From: Nitrospirales bacterium
GTDB taxonomy: Bacteria > Nitrospirota > Nitrospiria > Nitrospirales > UBA8639
Direction of reading: 5' to 3'
Assembly (NCBI GenBank): GCA_029261305.1
Contig: JAJDBO010000265.1
Coordinates: forward strand, 1-44,387
Length of the DNA: 44,387 bases
Shown here: one piece after another, positions 33,277-42,514 of the stretch
How the letters are laid out: each line of letters starts with the position of its first letter
How positions within the stretch are numbered: position 1 is the stretch's first letter
Translations under genes and position numbers: made by a program
Notes under the pieces: generated by a model
The model's database searches: none
Seen by the model: only the letters and a program-made list of their open reading frames with translations
Told to the model about the DNA's origin: nothing

Positions 33277-36200
33277 ATGTTTCAATTCAAACGTCATTCT
33301 ATGAAGCGACGTGCGTCCCTTACTTTGGGAAGCATGCTTGCCCTGTCGTTCCTCTTTCTTCCCTTAACTGGAGTTTTTGCGGAAACCCCAGAGTCCGAGG
33401 GTATGGTTCACAAAACGGGTATGAATCATCAAACTCCTGAATGGGCCGAGCGCCTCAAAGGGCAAACGATTGTCGAAAATTTCCATGAAGGTCGGGCTGA
33501 ACGTTCTGCGCTTGTTGAAAAACAGCATGAACGTTTGATGGAGCAAATGAAAAAAGAATCTTCTGGGTCAGATGACGGTGGTTTTAACAGTATGTCCATG
33601 ATGCATCAATATGGAGCGGGCAAAGGAAATTACCTGCTTCAATCTGATGGTGACATCGAACCGGTTTCAATGGGCGGTGGTGGAAAATGTCCAGCGACGG
33701 CTTCGGTGAAACATTACGACGTATCTGCCATCAATGTGGAAATTACATTGAACCAATGGCTGGATTACTATCCCGGCTACATGTATGTGCTCACCGACAA
33801 TATTGAAAAGGTCCGTGAGGAAGAAGCCAAGAACGCGGACGCCCGAGAAGTGGAAGGTCACAATGATCCAGGTGGTGTAAAAAACGGGATTCAAGGCCAA
33901 TACATCCAACCATTAGTGATTCGCGCCAACCAAGGGGATTGCGTGAAAGTGACTCTTCGCAATGCATTGGAGTTTGGTGAAGATGTCAGTCTGCACATCA
34001 ATGGTTCTAGCATGGTGGTGAGCAATACCGGCCAACCAGCGACCACCACCAATCCTGATGCCATTGCCTATGGAGCTGACGAAGAATGTGAAGAAAATTG
34101 TGAAACCAAACCTATTGAATTGGAATGGTATATTCACCCTTCCACACAAGAAGGTGGACGCCAATTCCACAGCTATAGTAATGACCGTGAGTTGACGGTC
34201 ATGGGGTTATTTGGGGTGTTTGTGGTGGAACCTGCTGGTTCCAACTATCTTGATCCTTTAGGACTTGGTCCCGCCACAGATATGCCTAGTGGTTGGCAAG
34301 CCATGATTCAAAATGGCATGGGCCCAGATTTTCGTGAGTTTGTTCTGATTTATCACGAAGTCGGTGATGAAGCCTTCCGTCCGGTGAACAAGCACGGAGA
34401 CTTCCTTCCACAACGTGATCCATTGACAGACGCCTATCGACCAGGTGCCAGGGCGCTAAACTACCGAAGCGAACCATTCGGCATCAACAATATGCACGTG
34501 CAACATGAGTACTTTGGATTCGAGGACGAATCCATGGCCTATAGCTCGTACACCTTCGGTGATGCGGGTCCAACCATTCCCCGAAGTTATTTAGGTGATC
34601 CAGCCAAGTTCCGTTTGGTGCATGGTGGTTCCGAGGTGTTCCATTCTCATCATCCACATGGTGGTTCGATTCGGTGGACTCGAAGCCCGCGGGCGGTTGA
34701 TGAAATGCCTATGTGGCATAAAGGGCAAAATGGTCCTTTAAAGTACCCATTGATTCGTGCAAAAACGGACCGCGTTGACGTTGAAGTCATTGGCCCGTCA
34801 GAGGCCTTGGACCTTGAAACGGAATGTGGTTCTGGTCTGTGTCAATATCTCGCTGGAGACTTCCTTTTCCATTGTCATGTCGCGCATCATTATGTGGCAG
34901 GGATGTGGGGATATTGGCGTGTGTACAACACAATCCAAGTTCCTGGAGTGGCCAATGATGTGATGGCTCCGCTCCGTGAGTTGCCAGATCGTTTAGGGCG
35001 TATCCCAAAACCTGTGACGTCTGATCAGTTAGTTGGAAAGACTGTCGATTGGTTTGGGAAAAAGTTCAACATTGTTCCAAAGGGAACGAAATCAGTGTGG
35101 GATACAAATCCTGCGACGATCAATATTCATGACTGGGTTGAAATGCAATTGCCGACTCGTGGTCTTCCTGGCCATACGGAAGATGAAATCGGTCAGTTGA
35201 AATCCTATGACGCAACCGTCGTGGATTGGACCTGGGATGGCAATCGTGCCATGAGTGAAAAAGAAGGCACGACTGATAATCCAAAATATCATCCTGAATG
35301 GCAGGGCTACGAAAAAGGAAAGCGGCGGTCCATTTGGTTTGAGCCAACAACTGGAAAAGTGGCTTGGCCGTGGTTGACCCCACATTTTGGAAAGAGAAAT
35401 CCATTTGCTCCTGATCGCAATCCAGCTCCGTGGTTGGAAATGATTCATAGGGACGAAGATGGTGGTTCGTCTGTTGAACCAGCCAAACCTGGTGAAAACG
35501 GTCGTTGGAGCCTGTGCCCAGATCGTGCTGGTTCCGAAAAGTATAATATCCACTTCATTAAGCTTCCGATCGAGTTGTCCGCAGCCCAAGGTGATCAACC
35601 AGCGGTGGTTGACCCGAACGGATTGTTGTATGTCTCTCATGATGAAGAAGAAGCCATTCGAGCCAATAATGACTTGAGAGTGCCGTTGGTGTTTCGTTCG
35701 AATATTTATGATTGCATGGACTGGATTTTGACCAGCGAATGGCTTGACGATGACGTGACGAATTTTCAATCGTCAAAGATCAACACGCACTTCCACTTTG
35801 TGCAATTTGATAATCAAGCCTCTGATGGTGTGATTTCAGGTTTCTCCTATGACCAATCGATGCGGCCCTTTACACAATTTGATAAGAAATCTGACAAAGG
35901 GTTGCCAGTTCCTATGAATGCCAAGTTGACGAAGCCTTCCCGCAAGGGTGACCGAACCATTCATGTGACGAATTCCGGTCAATACCATGTCGGAACCGTT
36001 TTGTTGGTTGGTGCGGATAACGTCAAAGGCAACGAAGTGATGCGAATTGTGTCCATTGATGGTGCTGGAGATGCCGGGGGTGCCGCCGCTGCTGCTCCTT
36101 CTAGTGCCGGTGGAGATTATGTGGTTCGACCTGGAGACACTCTGGGAGAGATCGCGACTTCTCATGGAACGTCCGTGGAAGCCTTGCAATCAATCAACGG

Positions 36201-38436
36201 TCTTTCAAATGCTGATTTGATTCATGTTGGACAAAAACTCCAAATCCCTGGCTCCGGTGGCAGTGGCCATGGCGAACCCGTGGCAGCCGTTGGTGGCCCT
36301 GGAACGCTTACCTTTAAAAAACCATTGAAACATGACCATCCAGTTGGCGATATCGTCACGGTGGAATTTGTTCGCCAGCGTTTCTGGGTGGATGCAGACG
36401 TGGGGTCAGTCTTTTGTCATGACCATGCGTTTGGTGGAACCACGTGGCCACATGGTGCGGTGTGTTCCTTCTTGATCGAGCCCTTTGGTTCAACTTGGCA
36501 TGATCCTATTACCGGTGAAGCCAAACGAACTGGTCCGGTGATGGATATTCATACGATTGAACCAGTTGGATATGGCGTGAGCGGAAGTTTCCGTGAATTG
36601 ATGGTCCAAATCATGGATACCGTTCCTCATACGGTTAACGTGGTGACGGCCGGGAATCCTCCTGGTCAGCCAATTGAAGTGGCGTTGGAAGCCGGACGTA
36701 CCGTGTCATTCCAAATGCCGCCGAACGAATCGATTAAAATGACGCCAATGCCGTTCCTTAACGGTGGTACACATACGACGGGTGGCGCCCTGAATTTCCG
36801 GGCCGAACCTTTCGCGCAACGGTTAGCCAATAATCCAGAGACTTCGCAGGTTTTCAGCAGCACAACTCATGGTGATCCGAGCACGATTACCCTGCGAGCA
36901 TACCTGGGGGATTCAATTGTGTTCCGGCTGATTGATGTGACCATGAATGAAAGTAATGTCTTTACTGTTTCTGGTCATGCTTTCTTGACGGAACGATATG
37001 CGGGTGATGCCAATCGAAAGAATTCTATTCATATTGGTATCGCAGAACGATATGACCTGGTGGTGGCTCAGGCCGGCGGCCCGAGACTGCAACCTGGGGA
37101 TTACATGTATTTCAATGGTCGGAGTTCAAAACTGTCCGAGGGTTCCTGGGGAGTTATTCGGGTGCTGGAAAATGAAGTGTCCGATTTAAAGCCATTACCG
37201 AATGCCGGTTATGGTGCCCAAGGAATTAAGAAGCCTTTGCCGGTGTGTCCATCCGATGCTCCTGTGAAGAACTTTAATGTGGTGTCTATCGACTTCCCGC
37301 AAATGGCCTTTAATCCAAACGTGGAAGAAGCCATTGAAGTAGACTTTGAACGAAAAATTGAAGTGAAGAATCCAGATGCCAAGATTTATATTCTTGAAGA
37401 AGAAGCAGCGAAGGTCTCTGGAGATTTCCAACCTATGCCATTAACCATTCGGGCCAATGTTGGTGATTGCCTTAAAGTGAAGCTGACCAACAAGATGAAG
37501 GAAAGCCGTGCTTCCTTCTCAGCCTTTAGTTTGGCGTTTGATCCCAAGGATTCCCAAGGCGTGAACCTCGGAAACAATCCTGGAGATCAGACGATTGCAC
37601 CAGGTGAAAGCCGCACCTATACCTACTATGCGGATCCCTTCTTTGGTGAAACGCAATCGCTAGTGTGGGATTGGGGGAATGTGGCCATGAATCCGCGTAA
37701 TGGGTTGTTTGGTGGTATTGTCATCGGTCCAAAGGGTTCACAATATCGTGATCCTAAGACCGGTGCTGATATTTCATTAAAGAATAGCTGGGTCGCGGAT
37801 GTCATTGTGGATCGGACGGTACCTGGTCAAGCGCATCGTGCCAATTATCGTGATGTGGCCCTGTTCTTCCAGGACGAAGACAATATTATCGGGACCAGCT
37901 TTATGCCATATGTTCAAAATGTGGCCGGTCTCATTGGGGTGAATTACCGAAATGAACCCTACTTATATCGCGAAGAGCAAGGGTGCTCATTGGGTAAGAT
38001 GTTCCAACCATGTAATGTGGATGACCCTGCTGACCCAGCGACGCCATTGATTGAGGCCCATGCCGGTGATCCTGTTCGGATCCATGTGTTTGGTGCCAGC
38101 AATGAACAAAATGGTATGTTTACTCTAGAAAAACATGAATGGCCGATTGAGCCATTTATGGGTGGGGCTGACCAAATCAGCGTTGTGGAATTTGCAGGGT
38201 CTGAGGGGATTGATATCTTTGTCTCTTCAGCGGGTGGTCCGTATGCCATGAAGGGTGATTATGTGTATAGCAATGCGCGCTTGCCATATTCCCAATCGGG
38301 GCAATGGGGCTATTTCCGAGTTCTGTCCAAGAACGACCAAAGAATTCTTCCGCTTGGTGGGGCTGCTCCTGGAGTAAAAGAAGCACAGGTGCCCCAGTCT
38401 TCAGAGGGTAGCGTTCGGCCCATTTCGTTTAAATAA
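33277..38436 (+). CDS. Giant secreted multicopper oxidase with internal LysM domain
   Basis: The 1719-residue protein has a Sec signal peptide (cleavage near VFA-ET, residue 36) and several cupredoxin domains. Copper ligands are complete. H456-x2-H459-x-H461-G and H532-C533-H534-x3-H538-x4-M543 give the type 1 and half the trinuclear site; H838/H840 (HFHF) and H1048/H1050 (CHDH) give the rest. In laccases the two H-x-H pairs come first, so the order is permuted here. A LysM domain (about residues 947-992, between Ala/Ser/Gly linkers) is inserted between H840 and H1048. Two later copies of the type 1 module (about residues 1274-1296 and 1660-1682) have lost their ligands. AAGGAGG precedes the ATG. 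Metal oxidation (Mn, Fe or Cu) is inferred, not shown. Confidence 0.88.
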   Translation: MFQFKRHSMKRRASLTLGSMLALSFLFLPLTGVFAETPESEGMVHKTGMNHQTPEWAERLKGQTIVENFHEGRAERSALVEKQHERLMEQMKKESSGSDDGGFNSMSMMHQYGAGKGNYLLQSDGDIEPVSMGGGGKCPATASVKHYDVSAINVEITLNQWLDYYPGYMYVLTDNIEKVREEEAKNADAREVEGHNDPGGVKNGIQGQYIQPLVIRANQGDCVKVTLRNALEFGEDVSLHINGSSMVVSNTGQPATTTNPDAIAYGADEECEENCETKPIELEWYIHPSTQEGGRQFHSYSNDRELTVMGLFGVFVVEPAGSNYLDPLGLGPATDMPSGWQAMIQNGMGPDFREFVLIYHEVGDEAFRPVNKHGDFLPQRDPLTDAYRPGARALNYRSEPFGINNMHVQHEYFGFEDESMAYSSYTFGDAGPTIPRSYLGDPAKFRLVHGGSEVFHSHHPHGGSIRWTRSPRAVDEMPMWHKGQNGPLKYPLIRAKTDRVDVEVIGPSEALDLETECGSGLCQYLAGDFLFHCHVAHHYVAGMWGYWRVYNTIQVPGVANDVMAPLRELPDRLGRIPKPVTSDQLVGKTVDWFGKKFNIVPKGTKSVWDTNPATINIHDWVEMQLPTRGLPGHTEDEIGQLKSYDATVVDWTWDGNRAMSEKEGTTDNPKYHPEWQGYEKGKRRSIWFEPTTGKVAWPWLTPHFGKRNPFAPDRNPAPWLEMIHRDEDGGSSVEPAKPGENGRWSLCPDRAGSEKYNIHFIKLPIELSAAQGDQPAVVDPNGLLYVSHDEEEAIRANNDLRVPLVFRSNIYDCMDWILTSEWLDDDVTNFQSSKINTHFHFVQFDNQASDGVISGFSYDQSMRPFTQFDKKSDKGLPVPMNAKLTKPSRKGDRTIHVTNSGQYHVGTVLLVGADNVKGNEVMRIVSIDGAGDAGGAAAAAPSSAGGDYVVRPGDTLGEIATSHGTSVEALQSINGLSNADLIHVGQKLQIPGSGGSGHGEPVAAVGGPGTLTFKKPLKHDHPVGDIVTVEFVRQRFWVDADVGSVFCHDHAFGGTTWPHGAVCSFLIEPFGSTWHDPITGEAKRTGPVMDIHTIEPVGYGVSGSFRELMVQIMDTVPHTVNVVTAGNPPGQPIEVALEAGRTVSFQMPPNESIKMTPMPFLNGGTHTTGGALNFRAEPFAQRLANNPETSQVFSSTTHGDPSTITLRAYLGDSIVFRLIDVTMNESNVFTVSGHAFLTERYAGDANRKNSIHIGIAERYDLVVAQAGGPRLQPGDYMYFNGRSSKLSEGSWGVIRVLENEVSDLKPLPNAGYGAQGIKKPLPVCPSDAPVKNFNVVSIDFPQMAFNPNVEEAIEVDFERKIEVKNPDAKIYILEEEAAKVSGDFQPMPLTIRANVGDCLKVKLTNKMKESRASFSAFSLAFDPKDSQGVNLGNNPGDQTIAPGESRTYTYYADPFFGETQSLVWDWGNVAMNPRNGLFGGIVIGPKGSQYRDPKTGADISLKNSWVADVIVDRTVPGQAHRANYRDVALFFQDEDNIIGTSFMPYVQNVAGLIGVNYRNEPYLYREEQGCSLGKMFQPCNVDDPADPATPLIEAHAGDPVRIHVFGASNEQNGMFTLEKHEWPIEPFMGGADQISVVEFAGSEGIDIFVSSAGGPYAMKGDYVYSNARLPYSQSGQWGYFRVLSKNDQRILPLGGAAPGVKEAQVPQSSEGSVRPISFK

Positions 38437-38472
38437 CGTTTGGTTCGATAGGTTATCATCGAAAGCGAATGA

Positions 38473-38507
38473 CGGGGAAGCCGAGCTTCGGCTTCCCCGT
38501 TTTTTTT
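38473..38507 (+). terminator. Rho-independent terminator after the multicopper oxidase
   Basis: CGGGGAAGCCGA (38473-38484) pairs with TCGGCTTCCCCG, followed by eight Ts. The near-perfect stem begins about 36 bases after the oxidase stop, so the oxidase is probably transcribed alone and the cupredoxin genes downstream need their own promoter. Confidence 0.9.
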
Positions 38508-38602
38508 GAAGAGTATCTTTAGGCAATCGTTCCTCGTATATTCAATAAGAATATGGAATGAGAGACGAGCATCAAGCGACGAATTCGGAGAGGGAGGAAT
38601 TC

Positions 38603-39520
38603 ATGAAGCGTTGGACATTGGCGTTGGTGGCGGGCATGTGGGTGATTGGAATAGCCTTGCCAAGTTTTTCTTATGAGGAAGTGTCCGTCTCGAATGGAGG
38701 AACCATTCGTGGGAAAGTGACGATCACGGGAAACACGCCTAGGCCGATGGCATTCAATCTTGTGACGATTCCAGATGCGGTGTATTGCGGGAGAATCTCC
38801 ACCGGCACTGGTTGGCGAATTGTAGAAGATTTTATTATTGGCAAGGATGGGAGTCTCAAGGATGTCGTGATTATGTTAGACGGCATTAAAAAAGGGAAGT
38901 CGTTTGATTTGCCTAAAGTCAGAGTTGATGCGATTGATTGTGACTTTCTTCCTTTCATCAATGTCTTAAAAGACAAAGAAGAAATCACTGTTATCAACAT
39001 GGATCCTATTGAGCATGATATTCAAGGATATGAAACCGCTCGAGAACGGGGAGCCAGAATCTTGTTTAATCGGCCCTTACCGATGAACCCATTTCATAAG
39101 GTGCTTGGGATGATGAATAGTCATAAACATATGGCTGGAAAACCCATGGTGGAAAAGATTCGTCTTCGGAAAGGTCGAAATATTTTTGTGATGCAATGTG
39201 GATTTCATCCATATATGTTTTCCTGGGGAGTGGTGGTCAAAAATCCCTACTATGCGATTACCAAAGAAAATGGAGAGTTTGAAATATCTGATGTGCCTCC
39301 TGGACAATATATCTTAAAGGTCTGGCATGCGGGCATGAAACAATATCTTGAACGACCGGTTACTGTAACACCGAATGGAGCCCTTTCGGAAAATTTTGAA
39401 TATGTCTCAAACTCTGGTCGTCGGAGCGTCCATGAAATCGCTGATAATCCACGGTTTGGGATGGAGTTGCTTGGTGAAGGGGTTGAAATTGTTCCATCGC
39501 TTCGGCATCAAAAATTCTAG
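38603..39520 (+). CDS. Secreted cupredoxin with C-terminal carboxypeptidase-regulatory-like domain, copy 1
   Basis: The ATG at 38603 is chosen because GGGAGG lies just before it and it opens directly into a signal peptide (MKRWTLALVAG, cleavage near FSYEE); an in-frame ATG at 38558 would place 15 polar residues ahead. The 305-residue protein has the four ligands of a type 1 copper site: H138 in NMDPIEHDIQ, and C199, H202 and M205 in MQCGFHPYM. That C-x2-H-P-x-M loop is the short loop of amicyanin. Before the copper loop the chain has GKVTITG and YCGRISTGTGWR. After it, a small domain (GEFEISDVPPGQYILKVWHAGM) resembles carboxypeptidase regulatory-like domains. It is probably a periplasmic electron carrier. 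Confidence 0.75.
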   Translation: MKRWTLALVAGMWVIGIALPSFSYEEVSVSNGGTIRGKVTITGNTPRPMAFNLVTIPDAVYCGRISTGTGWRIVEDFIIGKDGSLKDVVIMLDGIKKGKSFDLPKVRVDAIDCDFLPFINVLKDKEEITVINMDPIEHDIQGYETARERGARILFNRPLPMNPFHKVLGMMNSHKHMAGKPMVEKIRLRKGRNIFVMQCGFHPYMFSWGVVVKNPYYAITKENGEFEISDVPPGQYILKVWHAGMKQYLERPVTVTPNGALSENFEYVSNSGRRSVHEIADNPRFGMELLGEGVEIVPSLRHQKF

Positions 39521-39545
39521 GTCCTGAGTTGTTCACGGATCGATA

Positions 39546-40451
39546 ATGCGTATTCTTGTATTCACTTTTCTTGTCAATTTCGTTCTGTTCCCTGGGCTGA
39601 TCTTGGCCTATGAAGTGGTGGAGGTCAAAGATGGTGGATCCATTCAGGGAACGGTGACCCTTTCTGGTGAGGTGCCAGATCCCAAGGCCTATAATTTGGT
39701 GACGTTCCCCGATCCGGAATATTGCGGGCGTATTTCGAATGGAAACGGGTGGCGGCTACTCCACGATTTTTTTGTGAATGAGCAGCAGCAAGTAAAAAAT
39801 GTGGTGGTGTTGTTAGAGGGTGTGAAGGCCGGAAAAGTGTTTTCTCTTTCGGTTCCGCGGATCGAAGCCCAGGACTGTCGATTCCTGCCATTCACGACTG
39901 TTGTGAGAAGCGGGCATGGCGTTGAAGTCGTCAACATGGACCCTGTCATGCATGATATTCAAGCCTACGAAACCTCCGTGGTCACTGGAACCAGAGTCCT
40001 TTTTAATTCGCCCTTGCCTTTTAATGAACGACATCATCGTGGGAATCTTCATGCCATGCATGATCACAATCCTGGCGAGTCCTTAGTTCGACAGTTTCAA
40101 TTGAGTAAAAAACGTCGAACATTTGTGATGCAATGCGGGTTTCATGCCTACATGGAAAGTTGGGCCATTTCCGTGGAAAATCCTTATTACGTGATGACTG
40201 ATGACCAAGGCCACTTTTCAATCGAGAATGTTCCCCCTGGAACGTATGACCTTCGTGCGTGGCATCCTGGCATTAAGCCAGTGATCAAGCAGCCGGTCAC
40301 CATTGGACCAAGCAAAGAATTAGTCGTGAATTTTACGTTGCCCTCTCCAGGTCGTAAAAAGACGGCGCTGACGGTTCGAACTCCTCCTCGATTTACTCCT
40401 GCCGCATTGGGCCGTGAATTTACCATTGAACCAATTCTAGAGCGACAATAA
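39546..40451 (+). CDS. Secreted cupredoxin with C-terminal carboxypeptidase-regulatory-like domain, copy 2
   Basis: A paralogue of the preceding gene, 25 bases downstream, with the same layout over 301 residues: signal peptide ending near ILAYEV, a GSIQGTVTLSG strand, the PDPEYCGRISNGNGWR segment, a cupredoxin half, and a C-terminal GHFSIENVPPGTYDLRAWHPGIK domain. Its type 1 copper ligands are also complete: H136 in NMDPVMHDIQ, C197, H200 and M203 in MQCGFHAYM. Copy 1 has Pro after the loop histidine and copy 2 has Ala, a change that could shift redox potential. Tandem duplication followed by divergence is the simplest history. The weak ribosome binding site and short gap suggest co-translation with copy 1. 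Confidence 0.75.
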   Translation: MRILVFTFLVNFVLFPGLILAYEVVEVKDGGSIQGTVTLSGEVPDPKAYNLVTFPDPEYCGRISNGNGWRLLHDFFVNEQQQVKNVVVLLEGVKAGKVFSLSVPRIEAQDCRFLPFTTVVRSGHGVEVVNMDPVMHDIQAYETSVVTGTRVLFNSPLPFNERHHRGNLHAMHDHNPGESLVRQFQLSKKRRTFVMQCGFHAYMESWAISVENPYYVMTDDQGHFSIENVPPGTYDLRAWHPGIKPVIKQPVTIGPSKELVVNFTLPSPGRKKTALTVRTPPRFTPAALGREFTIEPILERQ

Positions 40452-41123
40452 GTGATGGGTCTTGTGTGCCCCCGTAGAAAAACGACGGGGGGGGTATCCG
40501 TCCAATTGCTCCTATGTTTGGGCATAGTGTTTCTTGGTGGACATGTTGGATCGAATCATGCTTTCGCCGAAGTGCCTTTGGTCTCTGGCCCTTCCTCAGA
40601 CCTGGAGTTTTCAGCTCGACTGACGTGGCGGATGGGGAAACGTTCGTCGAAAGCCCAGTTATTTGTGAAGGGTGATCGTTATCGTATTGAACACCTTGCT
40701 GGAATAAAGACGGACCTGGGGTATGCCACCGTCACGATCGTCCGGCTAGATAAACAAAAGGTGTGGTATGTCCTCTCTCAGCGACGCTTAGTGGTGGCCG
40801 TTCCTCTGACTACAGATTATGTATTGCCCTTATCTGTTCGCCTTGATGGTGAAGTGTCTCGGTCGCTGATTGGCGATGCTAGAGTAGGCGAACAAGCGGC
40901 CACGTTGTATGATGTGGAGGTCAATCGCAATGGGCGCCAGGAACGGTATTATGAATGGGTCGATGAACCACGGCAGTTGTTGTTAAAATTAGTCAGTCAG
41001 GACCGAAATTGGTCAGTGGAATATGAACGGGTCGTCCAATCCAAGCAACCCGATTATTTTTTTGAAACCCCCTTGGGGTATAAAAAGTTTGAGACTACAG
41101 AGATTCAAGCGGAGAAAGGGTAA
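40452..41123 (+). CDS. Exported LolA/DUF4412-like protein
   Basis: The 223-residue protein begins immediately after copy 2 of the cupredoxin, at a GTG (40452) or an ATG three bases on. A signal peptide spans about residues 17-38, ending near AFAEVP. The mature part reads as a lipoprotein-sorting or DUF4412-type half-barrel: LEFSARLTWRMGKRSSKAQLFVKGDRYRIEH, KVWYVLSQRRLVVAVPLT, and a YYEWVDEPRQLLLKLVSQDR strand. Such proteins bind lipid or hydrophobic ligands in the periplasm, but this match is from pattern only. It has no cysteine and no metal motif. Position in the copper-protein run is its main clue. Confidence 0.65.
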   Translation: MMGLVCPRRKTTGGVSVQLLLCLGIVFLGGHVGSNHAFAEVPLVSGPSSDLEFSARLTWRMGKRSSKAQLFVKGDRYRIEHLAGIKTDLGYATVTIVRLDKQKVWYVLSQRRLVVAVPLTTDYVLPLSVRLDGEVSRSLIGDARVGEQAATLYDVEVNRNGRQERYYEWVDEPRQLLLKLVSQDRNWSVEYERVVQSKQPDYFFETPLGYKKFETTEIQAEKG

Positions 41124-41129
41124 GTGCGA

Positions 41130-42491
41130 ATGAAAGCTGTGAGGTTACTCGGCATAGTAGTGTTCTTCGCTCTTCAGACGACTTTTGGGGGCTGGCTTTC
41201 TCTAGCACAGGCTGAATTTACTCCGGCTCAATTATTAGAACAGGCGACCCTGGCCTTTACTCAAGGCGATTTCCCTAAAGCCCTGGAGTTGATGGAACCT
41301 CTGGTTGAGAAGTCGCCAGCCATGAGGGACGCCTCTCGTCTCAAAATGTTGAGCTTGGTTCGTATGGGGAAGACCAAAGAAGGGGTCGAGGCCTTTGATC
41401 AGTTTATCAAAACCGCTGGTCGCAATGATGAGCCTCTGCTTCGTGAGTTGGCCATTCAGAGCATATTGCTGTTCCGATCAGATATGCGTGAACAGGTCAG
41501 AGGGTCTGCGTATTCTGCCTTGAAAGAGATTCAATCTCCTGAAACCCTTCCCTATTTTAAGGATGGTTTGAGTGATGGATCGGGCATGATCCGCGTTTTG
41601 GTGGCTGAAGGCATGGGTAAATTTCCTGCTGGCCGAAAGATGGAAGCCTTTCGAGGGGCATTGAATGATCAAGCTGGATTAGTGCGTGTCACGGTGTTAA
41701 AAGCATTCGGGCGTTCGGGTGATACGTCCACCATTCCATTGATCACCCCATTTCTCACAGATAAACAAGAGGCGGTACAGGTTGCGGCAGCGGCAGCACT
41801 GTATCGCTTAGGACAAAAGGACCAATGGAAACGGGTGGAGCAGGCGACGAATGTGAAAGAAGGTTATGAGCGTGGATCAGCGCTGCGCATGGTTGGAGAG
41901 ATCGGGGAGCCGAAAGGTTTGCCTCTCCTCGAGTTGGGGTTGCGCGATAAACAACCATCGATTCGAGCGGCTGCTGTGGCATCGCTTGGAAAACTAGGGA
42001 TGCAGGAAGGTGTGCCATTGGTCATTCGAGCGTTATCGGAACCTGTCCCTGCTGTCCGGAGTGTGGCTGCTGTGACACTTGGTAAATTGAAGGCGGAGAA
42101 GGCTATTCCCGCGTTGACGATCGCGTTGCATGATAAAAACATGGGCGTCAAAGCTGCCGCGATTGCGGGTCTTCTCCAACTCAATAGTCCCTTTGGAATT
42201 GTGAGAGATACGGTTCGAGAATTAATTGGAGCGCAAAACCCTGGGGTCCGTTCATCGGCAGCCAAAGCTCTTTCACATGGACGAGTTCATGATGTGGGTG
42301 GGACGCTACGGTTGTTGCTGAATGATCCCGTGCCTAAGCCTCGGATCTCTGCCGCAAGATCTCTTGGCCGTGTAGCAGGGCGAGAAGTCATTCCTCATCT
42401 GAAAAATCTTTTAAAAGATCCAAACGAATCTCTCCGTGCTACCGCTGCTGGAGCGATCGCTCGAATTCTTTCAACTACGCCCCAGACGTAA
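41130..42491 (+). CDS. Exported HEAT-repeat protein
   Basis: The product of about 453 residues has a signal peptide (KAVRLLGIVVFFALQTTFGG, ending near AQA at residue 28) and a TPR-like start (ATLAFTQGDFPKALELMEPL). A long run of HEAT (PBS-lyase type) repeats follows to the end: each unit of about 31 residues reads VRxxAAxALGxLG, for example AAAVASLGKLGMQEGVPLVIRAL and SVAAVTLGKLKAEKAIPALTIAL. HEAT arrays are scaffolds for protein contacts. A GTG at 41124, directly after the upstream stop, is also possible; I prefer the ATG at 41130. It lies in a tight same-strand run, 23 bases before the DUF255 gene. Confidence 0.85.
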   Translation: MKAVRLLGIVVFFALQTTFGGWLSLAQAEFTPAQLLEQATLAFTQGDFPKALELMEPLVEKSPAMRDASRLKMLSLVRMGKTKEGVEAFDQFIKTAGRNDEPLLRELAIQSILLFRSDMREQVRGSAYSALKEIQSPETLPYFKDGLSDGSGMIRVLVAEGMGKFPAGRKMEAFRGALNDQAGLVRVTVLKAFGRSGDTSTIPLITPFLTDKQEAVQVAAAAALYRLGQKDQWKRVEQATNVKEGYERGSALRMVGEIGEPKGLPLLELGLRDKQPSIRAAAVASLGKLGMQEGVPLVIRALSEPVPAVRSVAAVTLGKLKAEKAIPALTIALHDKNMGVKAAAIAGLLQLNSPFGIVRDTVRELIGAQNPGVRSSAAKALSHGRVHDVGGTLRLLLNDPVPKPRISAARSLGRVAGREVIPHLKNLLKDPNESLRATAAGAIARILSTTPQT

Positions 42492-42514
42492 CTGCCTGCG
42501 AGAATCATGTGGCG

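Noticed and set aside
35092..35769. 225-codon frame antisense to the multicopper oxidase
   Set aside because: It is fully inside a well-supported gene, its composition is that of a shadow frame and no family motif is present.
33277..42491. One single operon from the multicopper oxidase through the HEAT-repeat gene
   Set aside because: A strong rho-independent terminator at 38473-38507 separates the oxidase from the downstream genes, so only a functional link is proposed.
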